Shown here piece by piece: positions 27,090 through 35,478 of a stretch of DNA of 64,000 bases (its first letter is position 1; each line of letters opens with the position of its first letter). Source of the DNA: Hallella colorans (lineage in GTDB: Bacteria; Bacteroidota; Bacteroidia; Bacteroidales; Bacteroidaceae); assembly GCF_003096815.1 (NCBI RefSeq), contig NZ_QENY01000001.1:1-64000 (forward strand), given 5' to 3'. Under the pieces are notes generated by a model, which saw only the letters and a list, made by a program, of their open reading frames with translations, searched no databases and was not told where the DNA came from. Position numbers and translations under genes: made by a program.

Positions 27090-28634
27090 TTAAATCAAAC
27101 CATTGTATTTCTCATCGATCAGCTTGTCGAGTGTCTCGTCAAGCAGTGTCATCAGCCGTAATGCCACTTCGTCAGATGCAAACCTGCCATTCTTCACGGC
27201 CGTTTGCGACGCTTTGTTCATAGCTCCCAGAAGGGTCTTGTAATTAATCTCACCACTGAAAAAACTTTTCTTTGGAGCCACTCCGTTCACGGCATCGGAG
27301 AGTTGAGTGGTGTTAAGGTTGAACGGTACAAAAGCTCTCTGATTGCCAGCCAGCTCTTTGAGCCACGTGCGATATCCCACGAAAAAGTCGTTGGTGAGCG
27401 TAGAAAAGAAGCTTGTGGCCAAAAAACTATTTTGTATCTCGGGTTTGTCCTGCGTGTAGCCCCTGCCTATATCATCTCTAAATTGATGCGTGAGATATTG
27501 GTAAGCTAAGTAAAATTTAGCCATAGGCCTATTTACCAAAACTCGAGTGCGAAGTCCAAAGTCTTTGAGTGTGAGCGACATTCTATCGTTGCTCAATCCA
27601 TATTCCTTGTAAATGGGATTGCTTGCGTTGCCATTCTTGGTCACCATTTGGTCTTTAGGAATACCCATAAAGTCGATCACGGCCAGCGCACCCACGTATT
27701 CCACTACGTGCGCATCGTTGCGCTGACCATTGCCCCCAGGGTCGTTATAGTAAGGATTTGACGGCACCTCGTCACCCAAATAATAACAAGCGTTTATTTT
27801 TGACAGGCCCAAATCCACTCCACCCTGAGTGAGTCCCGTCAAGTTGTCATGATAATAGAATAGTGCCGATTTTGTTTTCGAGATAAAATCTGCCCGGCTT
27901 ATCGGACTTTTCTCGTCTTGTTGCACATTGAAATAAGGCAGTACTGTCAACGCCCCAATCCTCGCGTCGCGCAAATCGCCACGGTTATTGATTGCCGCAT
28001 TGTTGCCGGCATTGCGTATATTCTTCACAATGATGGGATAGCCTGCGGCTCCGGTACCCCCGAAGATGCTGGAGACGACAAAAATATAATCGTCCTTGCC
28101 AAATACATTAGAAAACTGTCTGAACTCCTCTGAGTCTTTAAACTGATTTAATGCCACCGAACCTATGTTGGGAGAGCCCACAAATCCTATGTCCATCTTG
28201 GTTTGCAACTGGTCGTCGGAAAACAGCATGGAGCACAACGCTTGGTTAGCCGTGTCGAGCGTGTTATAGAAAATAAAATCCTGAAACTTCTTGGATTCCA
28301 CCGCCCCAAGATTAAACAGGAACGTGTCACTAAGATTTGAGCCTCCGGGAAGTATGTCACTGAGTGTGGATATTTTCACAGAGAAGAAGCCTTTAGGAAC
28401 ATCCACCGCCTCGCCATAAAGCGTGCGGCGTATATCGCGATACCAGCGTAACAGGTTTTCGGTACGTTTCAAGTCCTCGTTAGCCTTGTGTGGGTCCACG
28501 ATAATGGGTATTACTTCTGCCGAAATGGGGTTCCCCTGCTCATCCATGGGGTGTACGCCCGACGCAAATTGCATGATCAATGGGCGCATCACGCGCGATC
28601 CGGTTCCACCAACTAAAAATAAGAATAGTCTCAT
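27090..28634 (-). CDS. Tubulin/FtsZ-like NTPase (Tubulin_2-type)
   Basis: A 514-residue protein. It opens with a short strand and G9-G-T-G-S-R, matching the N-terminal nucleotide loop of the tubulin-like family (Pfam Tubulin_2, PF13809). F191-GGTGAAG in the segment SSIFGGTGAAGYP is the counterpart of the tubulin/FtsZ signature loop GGGTGTG that binds the GTP phosphates. The distance between the two loops (about 180 residues) is longer than in FtsZ (about 90), as expected from the larger insertions of this group. There is no signal peptide. It lies between a small membrane protein and the actin-like ATPase. Polymerisation on a membrane is a reasonable hypothesis only. Confidence 0.75.
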   Translation of the reverse strand: MRLFLFLVGGTGSRVMRPLIMQFASGVHPMDEQGNPISAEVIPIIVDPHKANEDLKRTENLLRWYRDIRRTLYGEAVDVPKGFFSVKISTLSDILPGGSNLSDTFLFNLGAVESKKFQDFIFYNTLDTANQALCSMLFSDDQLQTKMDIGFVGSPNIGSVALNQFKDSEEFRQFSNVFGKDDYIFVVSSIFGGTGAAGYPIIVKNIRNAGNNAAINNRGDLRDARIGALTVLPYFNVQQDEKSPISRADFISKTKSALFYYHDNLTGLTQGGVDLGLSKINACYYLGDEVPSNPYYNDPGGNGQRNDAHVVEYVGALAVIDFMGIPKDQMVTKNGNASNPIYKEYGLSNDRMSLTLKDFGLRTRVLVNRPMAKFYLAYQYLTHQFRDDIGRGYTQDKPEIQNSFLATSFFSTLTNDFFVGYRTWLKELAGNQRAFVPFNLNTTQLSDAVNGVAPKKSFFSGEINYKTLLGAMNKASQTAVKNGRFASDEVALRLMTLLDETLDKLIDEKYNGLI

Positions 28635-28750
28635 TGTATTATTTAGGTATTGCGTTTGGATTATTAACGCTCTGTTTCACGATAGGCTTACAGCCGTTTT
28701 TTAACGGCTAAAGGCCTGTGGTCATTCTCTCCCAAACTCATTTTTTCATT

Positions 28751-29185
28751 TCATTCAGGTATTGGCGTGTGTCTACAATTGCCACTCCACCACCTGATAG
28801 CAAACGAGGCGATGATGAAAAGCACCGCCGTTACCACAAAATCGATAATGGAGAAATTGAACAATTTGCCCGAATAGTCTATTGACAGCGCACCGTCCAA
28901 ATATATATAGTTGACCACAGGAGCCACTATAGATACCGCAAGCAGACTTAGAAGCCAATGGTACCAACGACTGAAGCTCACGCTATTGATCACGTAATAG
29001 AACAGTGCGGCGACGCCCCATGCCATCACGGAGCTAATAACCGCTACCACGAAATAATGGTTTTCATTGTACATCTCGTTGGCAAATTCGCTCTGGCTGT
29101 CCGCCATCTCAAACACCAAGGACGGGAAAATCATGAAGAGCACCGTTAGCACGGCTCCCCCAATCAATAAAATTGAATTTTTCAT
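28751..29185 (-). CDS. Small four-helix membrane protein of the actin-like/tubulin-like cluster
   Basis: A 144-residue protein with four predicted membrane helices (about 5-24, 44-65, 75-95 and 110-130) and short loops. The start overlaps the stop of the lipoprotein gene by four bases (ATGA), so both are translationally coupled. A gap of 116 bases follows before the tubulin-like gene. No family is recognised. Its position suggests that it is the inner-membrane anchor linking the periplasmic lipoprotein to the cytoplasmic NTPases. Confidence 0.65.
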   Translation of the reverse strand: MKNSILLIGGAVLTVLFMIFPSLVFEMADSQSEFANEMYNENHYFVVAVISSVMAWGVAALFYYVINSVSFSRWYHWLLSLLAVSIVAPVVNYIYLDGALSIDYSGKLFNFSIIDFVVTAVLFIIASFAIRWWSGNCRHTPIPE

Positions 29186-30567
29186 TTGTCAAGTTTTAAT
29201 TCAAGCTCAAAAAAGCACGGCTTACGATCAGCGTATCGCTTATAACTGTTCCATATACCACCGAGAACATATTTGAGCGCGAATGTAGACCTCGAGTCGG
29301 GCGTCAAATCGTTCTCCGTAGTACAATTTTCAATCCATTCAGGCATACGATTAAGCAATTTAATCTCCACATCCTGTTCGTGATTAATACGGTTTGCCGA
29401 CAGGATAAATAGGTGTGTAGCCGTACCAATATATTGTTTTTGTGCCGGTGTCATATCTGCTTTCTCTATTTTTCTGATAGCCTTTATTTTGATATCGTCG
29501 TCGGCGTCCACCATATAGTTGCCCTTGTCGCACAAGTATCGCTGATCTATGAGCATGTCACTCAAGTCTACAGCCAACACCAGCTGTACGTCACCCGAGT
29601 TTTTGTCGGGCTTGACATCTTCCAAACTCTTTATTTGGTAACCTTGTCCATGTGCTGGCTTAAATCGGCCTCGTACGTCATGGTTGGTCAACAAAAACGA
29701 GTGGTAAGGCTCGTAAAGATCCTCTGCCGTGAAAAGGCACATGTTGTCATACCCTCTCATGCCTTGTATCTCTGAGAAAAAACGTAATGAAGGGTCTTGC
29801 GTCAATCGTTTAATATTCTCGTTAGAACCCACGACAAGAATGTAATAAGGACGCTTTCCTGCAAACTGATGCGCACTGTTATCATACGCATAATACGGCC
29901 CATTGTATGAGCCTATCATTCGTATGGCAACCATCGACTTGTTTTTCACCTCGTCCTTGAACACGGCACTTATCATCTCCTCAGCCTCGTTGAACACTTT
30001 TTGGGGATTAACGTTTGCCATGTCGCGCACAGAATAGATCATGTCTGTTACCAAAATGCTCACCTCATCCTTGTTAGTCTTGTTGAGCACCTTGTCAAAT
30101 ATCTTTCTGAAATCAGTGTATCCTTTTTCCCCAATGCTGTCCATTTTCACATCTCCGGGCAGGCTGTTTTGGAGCGACATGATAGTAGAGCGAAACGATC
30201 CGTCACCATCTTTGCTATCGTAAGGTGTCATGCTCCCACTGCGCTCTATGAACAAGCGGAACGTGAGCTTGTCATGACCTTGGCCGATAATGGTCACCTC
30301 AAAGGGTGGTCTGCGGTGCTCGAAGAAATCGGAGATATATTCTTGTACCTCTTGCACATCCATCTGCCCATCCTTGTAAAATTCCTTGAAATTGGCTTTG
30401 TTATTATCGAGAAAAGTCACTATCTGTGCCCAGTCCCCGCTGTCAATGGTTTTGTCCTGCTCGGCCAACTCTATCAGCAAGGCGTTAAACTCTTTTTTCG
30501 CGCTATTAGAGCATCCTGCAAATATGCATGCAAACGCAAACAACACGCAACACACTAAATTCCTCAT
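29182..30567 (-). CDS. von Willebrand A-like lipoprotein, first gene of the actin-like/tubulin-like cluster
   Basis: A 461-residue lipoprotein. Met at 30567 is chosen because it gives a compact signal peptide with lipobox FAGC (lipidated C19) and fits a -7 element at 30602-30609. An in-frame ATG at 30594 would add nine residues. After a helical region (about 20-90), a von Willebrand A-like domain begins with RLFIERSGSM (E108-R-S110-G-S112), where the normal MIDAS Asp of DxSxS is Glu. VSILVTDMIYS is the usual second conserved strand. The rest (about 230-461) is unassigned. Such domains bind partner proteins through a metal ion. It should sit in the periplasm or outer membrane and would be the sensor or tether of the cluster. 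Confidence 0.7.
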   Translation of the reverse strand: MRNLVCCVLFAFACIFAGCSNSAKKEFNALLIELAEQDKTIDSGDWAQIVTFLDNNKANFKEFYKDGQMDVQEVQEYISDFFEHRRPPFEVTIIGQGHDKLTFRLFIERSGSMTPYDSKDGDGSFRSTIMSLQNSLPGDVKMDSIGEKGYTDFRKIFDKVLNKTNKDEVSILVTDMIYSVRDMANVNPQKVFNEAEEMISAVFKDEVKNKSMVAIRMIGSYNGPYYAYDNSAHQFAGKRPYYILVVGSNENIKRLTQDPSLRFFSEIQGMRGYDNMCLFTAEDLYEPYHSFLLTNHDVRGRFKPAHGQGYQIKSLEDVKPDKNSGDVQLVLAVDLSDMLIDQRYLCDKGNYMVDADDDIKIKAIRKIEKADMTPAQKQYIGTATHLFILSANRINHEQDVEIKLLNRMPEWIENCTTENDLTPDSRSTFALKYVLGGIWNSYKRYADRKPCFFELELKLDK

Positions 30568-30601
30568 AACTATATAGATGTTTTTTTTGTCCATATTGTT
30601 G

Positions 30602-30609
30602 CAAAAATA
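30602..30609 (-). promoter_or_regulatory. -7 promoter element of the six-gene cluster
   Basis: The minus strand reads TATTTTTG, a match to TAnnTTTG. Transcription would start near 30595, which leaves room for a leader only if translation begins at 30567. No -33 box was recognised. Confidence 0.4.
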
Positions 30610-31360
30610 CTAAAAATAAACGAGAAAAGTCATCTTTCTTACATGAAAAATCATGTTAAAAAACAAGTATTAATCTCGGGTAAATTTATGGTGCTCGCAA
30701 GCATTGCAAACCAATCATGCCACTTGGACGAATGTTTAAAATGTTTTCACGCTATACATCCTTGAGAAAATGGCACACACAGACCATTTAAGAATGTCAC
30801 TATTACGATTTAATAATTGTGTACCAAAATAATTGACAAGTCGTTAAAATCTTAAAGAAAATGACAAAACACGCATACTTTAGGCTTAAAATGAGCTAAA
30901 ATGGCAGTTTTGTTAAAATCCAAATAATCAACCATTTACAAGTGACCGAAAAGGTATGGCAAATTTTATGTTAACACTCTTCTTCACCATTAAGCATTAT
31001 TCGTGACGTGAATAAGCCTTATTCACAATGCGTTTAGGTGCTATTTGAGTGGCAAATAGGCCTTAAACGACAGCCCTTTAAGTACCAAACGCATGACGAG
31101 CATTAACTGTCATACATAAGAGCACTGCCAAAATAGGGAGAAAAGGGAAATAAATGGGTTAAAAACGCAATTTTTGTTTTTTACAAACGTTTGCTCACGC
31201 ACCAATTAAATCCTATATTTTTTTACAAAATAAAGAAAGCGATCAGTATATTATCGTTAGAATGTACCAGTTTTTATGATGCCATGTGTGAGCGTAATTT
31301 CTCATTTTATGCCAGCGCTTTCATATTCGAAAGTGGTGAGCGTCATCTGCCCAAGCTCAC
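30610..31360. other. Long non-coding interval with palindromic repeats
   Basis: About 750 bases without a credible gene, AT-rich, lying upstream of the six-gene cluster and downstream of the next leftward gene. It carries copy C of the palindromic repeat array (30990-31075). No terminator or RNA gene was recognised. Confidence 0.5.
30990..31075. repeat. Array of short palindromic units (copy C of three)
   Basis: This includes the perfect palindrome GTGAATAAGCCTTATTCAC at 31008-31026 (nine-base arms around one C) and the related words ATTATTCGTG before it and AAATAGGCCTTAAACG after it. It is similar in kind to the arrays at 600-690 and 16505-16600. Confidence 0.5.
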
Positions 31361-32368
31361 TTAAACGTTGAGTGCTCCACAATGAGGGCAAACGCCTTTC
31401 TTGCGCAATTTGGCACCGCACTTGCCACAAATATAATGGGCGTGGTTTCTTGTGAAATATTGGTGAAGCGCGAAATAGTAATAAGCCACCAACAAAACAT
31501 AACCCACAAAGAACAAGGATGTAACGCTAAAAACTATGTAGTCTACAGCGCATATCGCCGCCAGGCCACCCAAGTACAAAACCGCCTCGCCCAATGGCAA
31601 GTGGTGGCGTATGTCATCCACGACAGCCAAAGCCACGAAAAGCATGGCCCAAACCAGTGAGAGGAATATACCCAAGGGCATGGGCACGGAGAAAGGATTG
31701 AGCGTTGGGTGGAAATAAAAATGTTGCCACATCTGTGGCGAGAAAGTCTGTATGCCAGCATAAAATGCCGCCGCCGTGGCCACGATGAGGCATAGCAACG
31801 TGGGATAAAAAGAGTCTACATCATTGAAATGCACGATACGCGCGTTGCGCCGAAAAAGACTTCGTAACAAATAGCCAGCCCCAATAATGACGATAATGAC
31901 GATAAATATAATGACATGTGTGTCTGAAAATTCTGATATAAAATGTGAGATAGGGTCATCCGGCTCTACACTTTTCAGCATTACGTTCTCATGTGTCCAG
32001 CCGAAAGCGGAGGTGTCGTTGGCCAATTGCACCCAAACAGAGTCTATAGAGTCGGCAGGCAGTATGCGTATGTCTGCCACTACGAGATGAGCATTCTTGT
32101 AAACGAAAAACGAATCGGTCTGCATGCCACTGATAAGCTCCTCGGGCATTGCCGACATCAGTTTTAAACTATCGTCTTTGACAATGAAATTGTAGTTGTT
32201 AGTGTAATGGTGGGTGGAAAAAAACGAAAGGGAGTCTTTCTGACGCTCACTGAGATTGAAAGGCAATTTGGCTCGATGGTAGTGTTCGTAGCACGAACTT
32301 AATGGCATGAGAAGCGCGCACGCCATAAGCCAAACCATACAAAGGCGCAGGGAAGGCAATCTTTTCAT
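31361..32368 (-). CDS. Membrane lipoprotein with C-terminal zinc ribbon, function unknown
   Basis: A 335-residue protein. The signal sequence ends in LSSC, a lipobox-like motif. A periplasmic region (about 27-155) precedes about five membrane helices (from 158 on). The C-terminus is a short zinc ribbon, ICGKCGAKLRKKGVCPHCG, near residues 312-331. The layout is the reverse of the zinc-ribbon protein at 22051. The SH3-like GWTHENVML segment in the periplasmic part is typical of Bacteroidota zinc-ribbon membrane proteins. It starts 5 bases after the U32 gene stop, so the two share a transcript. No function is known to me. Confidence 0.65.
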   Translation of the reverse strand: MKRLPSLRLCMVWLMACALLMPLSSCYEHYHRAKLPFNLSERQKDSLSFFSTHHYTNNYNFIVKDDSLKLMSAMPEELISGMQTDSFFVYKNAHLVVADIRILPADSIDSVWVQLANDTSAFGWTHENVMLKSVEPDDPISHFISEFSDTHVIIFIVIIVIIGAGYLLRSLFRRNARIVHFNDVDSFYPTLLCLIVATAAAFYAGIQTFSPQMWQHFYFHPTLNPFSVPMPLGIFLSLVWAMLFVALAVVDDIRHHLPLGEAVLYLGGLAAICAVDYIVFSVTSLFFVGYVLLVAYYYFALHQYFTRNHAHYICGKCGAKLRKKGVCPHCGALNV

Positions 32369-32373
32369 ATCTA

Positions 32374-34275
32374 TTATCTTTCGTTATAAATGTTCATTTG
32401 GCACATGTCACACTTAAACTCGAGCCGAAAACGTCTTCCGTCGCCCATCCGTATATAGAGAGGCTCGTGCCATTTGGGTGCGCTTCCTCCATATTTGACG
32501 CAATGCCCTAAGCTGTAGCGCAAGCAGTGTCTACACTGCATCACGATGGCATCGCGGCGGTTGGTGTCAACCTCGAGCGCCATATCGACTTTCGCCAATC
32601 CGTGATCCGCATAAAATTTTGCGGCCTCATGGTTGGATATGTTGTGGAGATAGGTGTACTTCTCGTATGCGGGTTGCCATGCCTTGGCAGTTGCAGAGCT
32701 TTCGACCGCCAACGCGCCAAGCATCTTCCGCTTATGTTCTTGTTCGTGCCAAGCGAGCGTCGTTTCCATCAAAGCGTCCACAGCCTTTCGCCTTAGGTCA
32801 GAGAGCAAACTTGATGGCACAAACAAACTCGCCGCCTCAGTGCTGATTTGCAGGTCATGACATGTATAGGGCGTGTTGCCGAGTTTGGTCAATTGCTTTC
32901 TGATGTTATCCACCTGTGGCGTTTTGGCCACCTGATGGGCAAAAGTCACCGTAGACGCGGCAGTGACACTCGGCTCTCCGCCTCCCACGTCAAACGATAG
33001 ACGTAGCTTAAACCCATCGGTAATGGTCTCGAATGCCATGTCGACAAGTATATCGCGCCGTGCCGTATGGCTATTCATAAGTTTGTTGAACGCCTCATCA
33101 TTGTTGCGATAGAGCGTGGTACCCGGTCTCAAGCCATTGGGCATTTTAAACGGGAACAAGCGGTTGCCAACCACCCGGTTCACCCTGAAACCCTCCAAAT
33201 GGCGTGCGTCATTCAAGAAACACAACCCATCGCCATTGCTGAACGAGGCTGTGCCGGAGACGTTAAAAGAATCGGCGCGCACCTCCTTCACCCGCCCGAC
33301 GCATTCGCCCAACGCCTTGGGCGTGTCAAACGAGGCGATGTCGGCATGCCTGCCATGGAGAAAATAATCAGTAAATCCACGATTGAACGTCTTGCTCAAG
33401 TTTGGCGTGAAAGTATAATCCACCCGTCCAAGAGACGATCTGCGAAAATCATCAGGCCGACGGTCTATTAGCTTGTTTAGTTTCTGGCTATACGCGGAAA
33501 CCACGTTTTTCACATATCCCACATCTTTCAGTCGGCCCTCTATTTTAAAAGAGGTGACACCGGCGTTAGCCAATTCTTCCAAACTGTCTATCTGGCTCAA
33601 ATCCCGGAGTGACAAAAGATGCCTTCCCTCCTCGATCATTTGGTCATTCGCGTCTATCAAATCGAATGGCATGCGGCAAAACTGGGCGCACTCCCCACGG
33701 TTGGCAGAGCGGTCGAAACATCGCTGCGACGCATAGCACACGCCCGAATAGCTCACGCACAGCGCGCCATGAACAAAGGCTTCTATCTCCATGTCGGGCA
33801 CCGACTGATGGATGTGGCGTATCTCTTCCAATGTCAGCTCGCGAGCGAGGACCACTCTTGAGAAGCCAAGCGACCTCAGCCAGCTCACTTTTTCGACCGT
33901 GCGCACGTCGCACTGCGTAGACGCATGAAGCATGGGCGCGCGCCCCACACTGTTTAACGCGGCTTGGCGTATGCCGATCGTACACATGTCTTGCACGAGA
34001 ATGGCGTCCACCCTGATGGCAGAAAGCCGCTCTATGAGTTGTCGAGTGTCTTCCAACTCGTCTTCGTAAATGATGGTGTTGACGGTGACGTACACCCTCG
34101 CGCCATATTGATGGGCATGGTGGCAAAGGGTCTTGATGTCATCGACAGTGTTGCCCACGGCGGCTCTGGCGCCAAATCTGTCGGCCCCAATGTATACCGC
34201 GTCGGCTCCATGATCGATGGCAGCCATGCCACAGGTTAAATTTTTGGCTGGCGCAAGAAGTTCTAATCTACGCAT
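32374..34275 (-). CDS. U32-family peptidase / RlhA-like 23S rRNA hydroxylation protein
   Basis: A 633-residue protein of the U32 family. The N-terminal half is a TIM-barrel-like domain with LLAPAKNLTCGMAAIDHGADAVYIG condensed at the start, then the signature EAFVHGALCVSYSGVC (about 166-181) and a cysteine set including GECAQFC. A middle U32-associated domain and a C-terminal Cys-rich end (CRHCLRYSLGHCVKYG, CDMCQMNIY) follow. E. coli RlhA (YdcP) of this length hydroxylates C2501 of 23S rRNA; YegQ/TrhP act on tRNA. The cysteines suggest an iron-sulfur cluster. RNA hydroxylation is more likely than proteolysis, but the exact substrate is not decided here. Confidence 0.88.
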   Translation of the reverse strand: MRRLELLAPAKNLTCGMAAIDHGADAVYIGADRFGARAAVGNTVDDIKTLCHHAHQYGARVYVTVNTIIYEDELEDTRQLIERLSAIRVDAILVQDMCTIGIRQAALNSVGRAPMLHASTQCDVRTVEKVSWLRSLGFSRVVLARELTLEEIRHIHQSVPDMEIEAFVHGALCVSYSGVCYASQRCFDRSANRGECAQFCRMPFDLIDANDQMIEEGRHLLSLRDLSQIDSLEELANAGVTSFKIEGRLKDVGYVKNVVSAYSQKLNKLIDRRPDDFRRSSLGRVDYTFTPNLSKTFNRGFTDYFLHGRHADIASFDTPKALGECVGRVKEVRADSFNVSGTASFSNGDGLCFLNDARHLEGFRVNRVVGNRLFPFKMPNGLRPGTTLYRNNDEAFNKLMNSHTARRDILVDMAFETITDGFKLRLSFDVGGGEPSVTAASTVTFAHQVAKTPQVDNIRKQLTKLGNTPYTCHDLQISTEAASLFVPSSLLSDLRRKAVDALMETTLAWHEQEHKRKMLGALAVESSATAKAWQPAYEKYTYLHNISNHEAAKFYADHGLAKVDMALEVDTNRRDAIVMQCRHCLRYSLGHCVKYGGSAPKWHEPLYIRMGDGRRFRLEFKCDMCQMNIYNER

Positions 34276-34441
34276 CTTGTCGATTTTTCACATTATAAGT
34301 GGGCATTTAAATGGCAAAAAATATTTTTTCTCCGTATTTTTTTTGTTTCGCCCTACCGTTATCTTGATGTTTCAATATGCCATCACTGACGTGATGAAAT
34401 CTTTCAAATGTCATATCATCATGTTTATATTGGCACAAGCA

Positions 34442-35359
34442 TTACACAATCTCGTTAATATTATAAGGTGTCTCTTGATAGACATAATAATTTATCCAGT
34501 TGCAGAACAGGAGATTGGCATGCGATCTCCAAGACACCCAAGGGCCCTTGTCGGGCTCGTCGTCAAGATAATAATTCTTGGGCATGGGCACGTCATCACG
34601 CTTTCCCATGTCGCGTTTATACTCTTTGTCCAATGTGTCGGGAGCATATTCCAAGTGCCCGGTAAAGAAAAACTCACGGCCACGGCGTGCCATCACCATG
34701 CTCACGCCACTGTCTGGCGACTCGGCAATAATTTTCAAATCTGCCACTTGGTCTATATCTTGTCGCCTGATCTCTGTATGCCGACTGTGGGGCATCATAA
34801 AGAAATCGTCGAAACCTCGGAAAATAGGCAGGTCGTGTACAAGCGGATATTGGCGAAAAACGCCAAACATCTTCTCTTGCAATCGGTATTTCGGAATGTT
34901 GTAAAAATGATAAAGGGCAGCTTGGGCAGCCCAACAGATATAGAGTGTGGACGTAACATGGGTGCGCGCCCAATCGAAAATCTCTGTAATCTCTTGCCAA
35001 TATTCCACGTCTTCAAATTCCAACAGCTCGATGGGTGCACCCGTCACGATAAGTCCATCCCACTTTTGGCGTCTCAGAATGTCAAAGTCTTTGTAGAACA
35101 TCATCATGTGTTCAATGGGCGTGTTCTTGGGCGTGTGGCTCTTGAGCTTCATAAAATTGACCTCCATTTGTAATGGGGTGTTGGACAAAAGCCTTATCAA
35201 ATCGGTTTCTGTCGTAATCTTAAGTGGCATGAGATTGAGCACTACTATCTTTAATGGGCGTACCATCTGTGTGTGAGCGCGACTTTCGTTCATCACGAAA
35301 ATGTTTTCCTTTTTCAGAATCTCGATGGCTGGAAGTCTATCTGGTAATCTTAACGGCAT
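34442..35359 (-). CDS. metA: Homoserine O-acyltransferase MetA, acetyl-CoA type by motif
   Basis: A 305-residue enzyme that acylates homoserine in the first dedicated step of methionine synthesis. The glutamine-amidotransferase-like fold is clear: nucleophile C142 in YICWAAQAALYHFY, and H235 and E237 in TGHLEYAPDTL. Position 111, in VTGAPIELLEF, is Glu. In studied MetA proteins Glu111 goes with acetyl-CoA use, while Gly (as in E. coli) goes with succinyl-CoA. So this one is probably a homoserine O-acetyltransferase despite the usual name. It stands alone with a -7 element at 35385-35392. No SAM riboswitch was recognised upstream. Confidence 0.93.
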   Translation of the reverse strand: MPLRLPDRLPAIEILKKENIFVMNESRAHTQMVRPLKIVVLNLMPLKITTETDLIRLLSNTPLQMEVNFMKLKSHTPKNTPIEHMMMFYKDFDILRRQKWDGLIVTGAPIELLEFEDVEYWQEITEIFDWARTHVTSTLYICWAAQAALYHFYNIPKYRLQEKMFGVFRQYPLVHDLPIFRGFDDFFMMPHSRHTEIRRQDIDQVADLKIIAESPDSGVSMVMARRGREFFFTGHLEYAPDTLDKEYKRDMGKRDDVPMPKNYYLDDEPDKGPWVSWRSHANLLFCNWINYYVYQETPYNINEIV

Positions 35360-35384
35360 TTTGGAAAGAACTTGTATGCGATGG

Positions 35385-35392
35385 CAAAGTTA
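35385..35392 (-). promoter_or_regulatory. -7 promoter element of metA
   Basis: The minus strand reads TAACTTTG, 25 bases before the metA start. No -33 box at the standard spacing is evident. Confidence 0.45.
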
Positions 35393-35414
35393 CGAAAACT
35401 ATACCGCATTCAGT

Positions 35415-35446
35415 AAAAAAGGGCGCGAATTTTAACATTCGCACCC
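35415..35446 (-). terminator. Rho-independent terminator of the M13 peptidase gene
   Basis: On the minus strand a 10-bp stem (GGGTGCGAAT with ATTCGCGCCC, one G-U pair) closes a six-base loop and is followed by six T. It lies 32 bases after the peptidase stop codon and before the metA promoter. Confidence 0.8.
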
Positions 35447-35478
35447 TTCGCATAACGGTTTCTCAAACAGGTTTGGGC

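Noticed and set aside
34217-35173. 318-codon rightward frame opposite metA
   Set aside because: MetA on the minus strand has all catalytic residues. The antisense frame has no recognisable domain.
35360-35400. SAM-type riboswitch before metA
   Set aside because: The leader is very short (about 20 bases after the -7 element) and lacks the needed stems.
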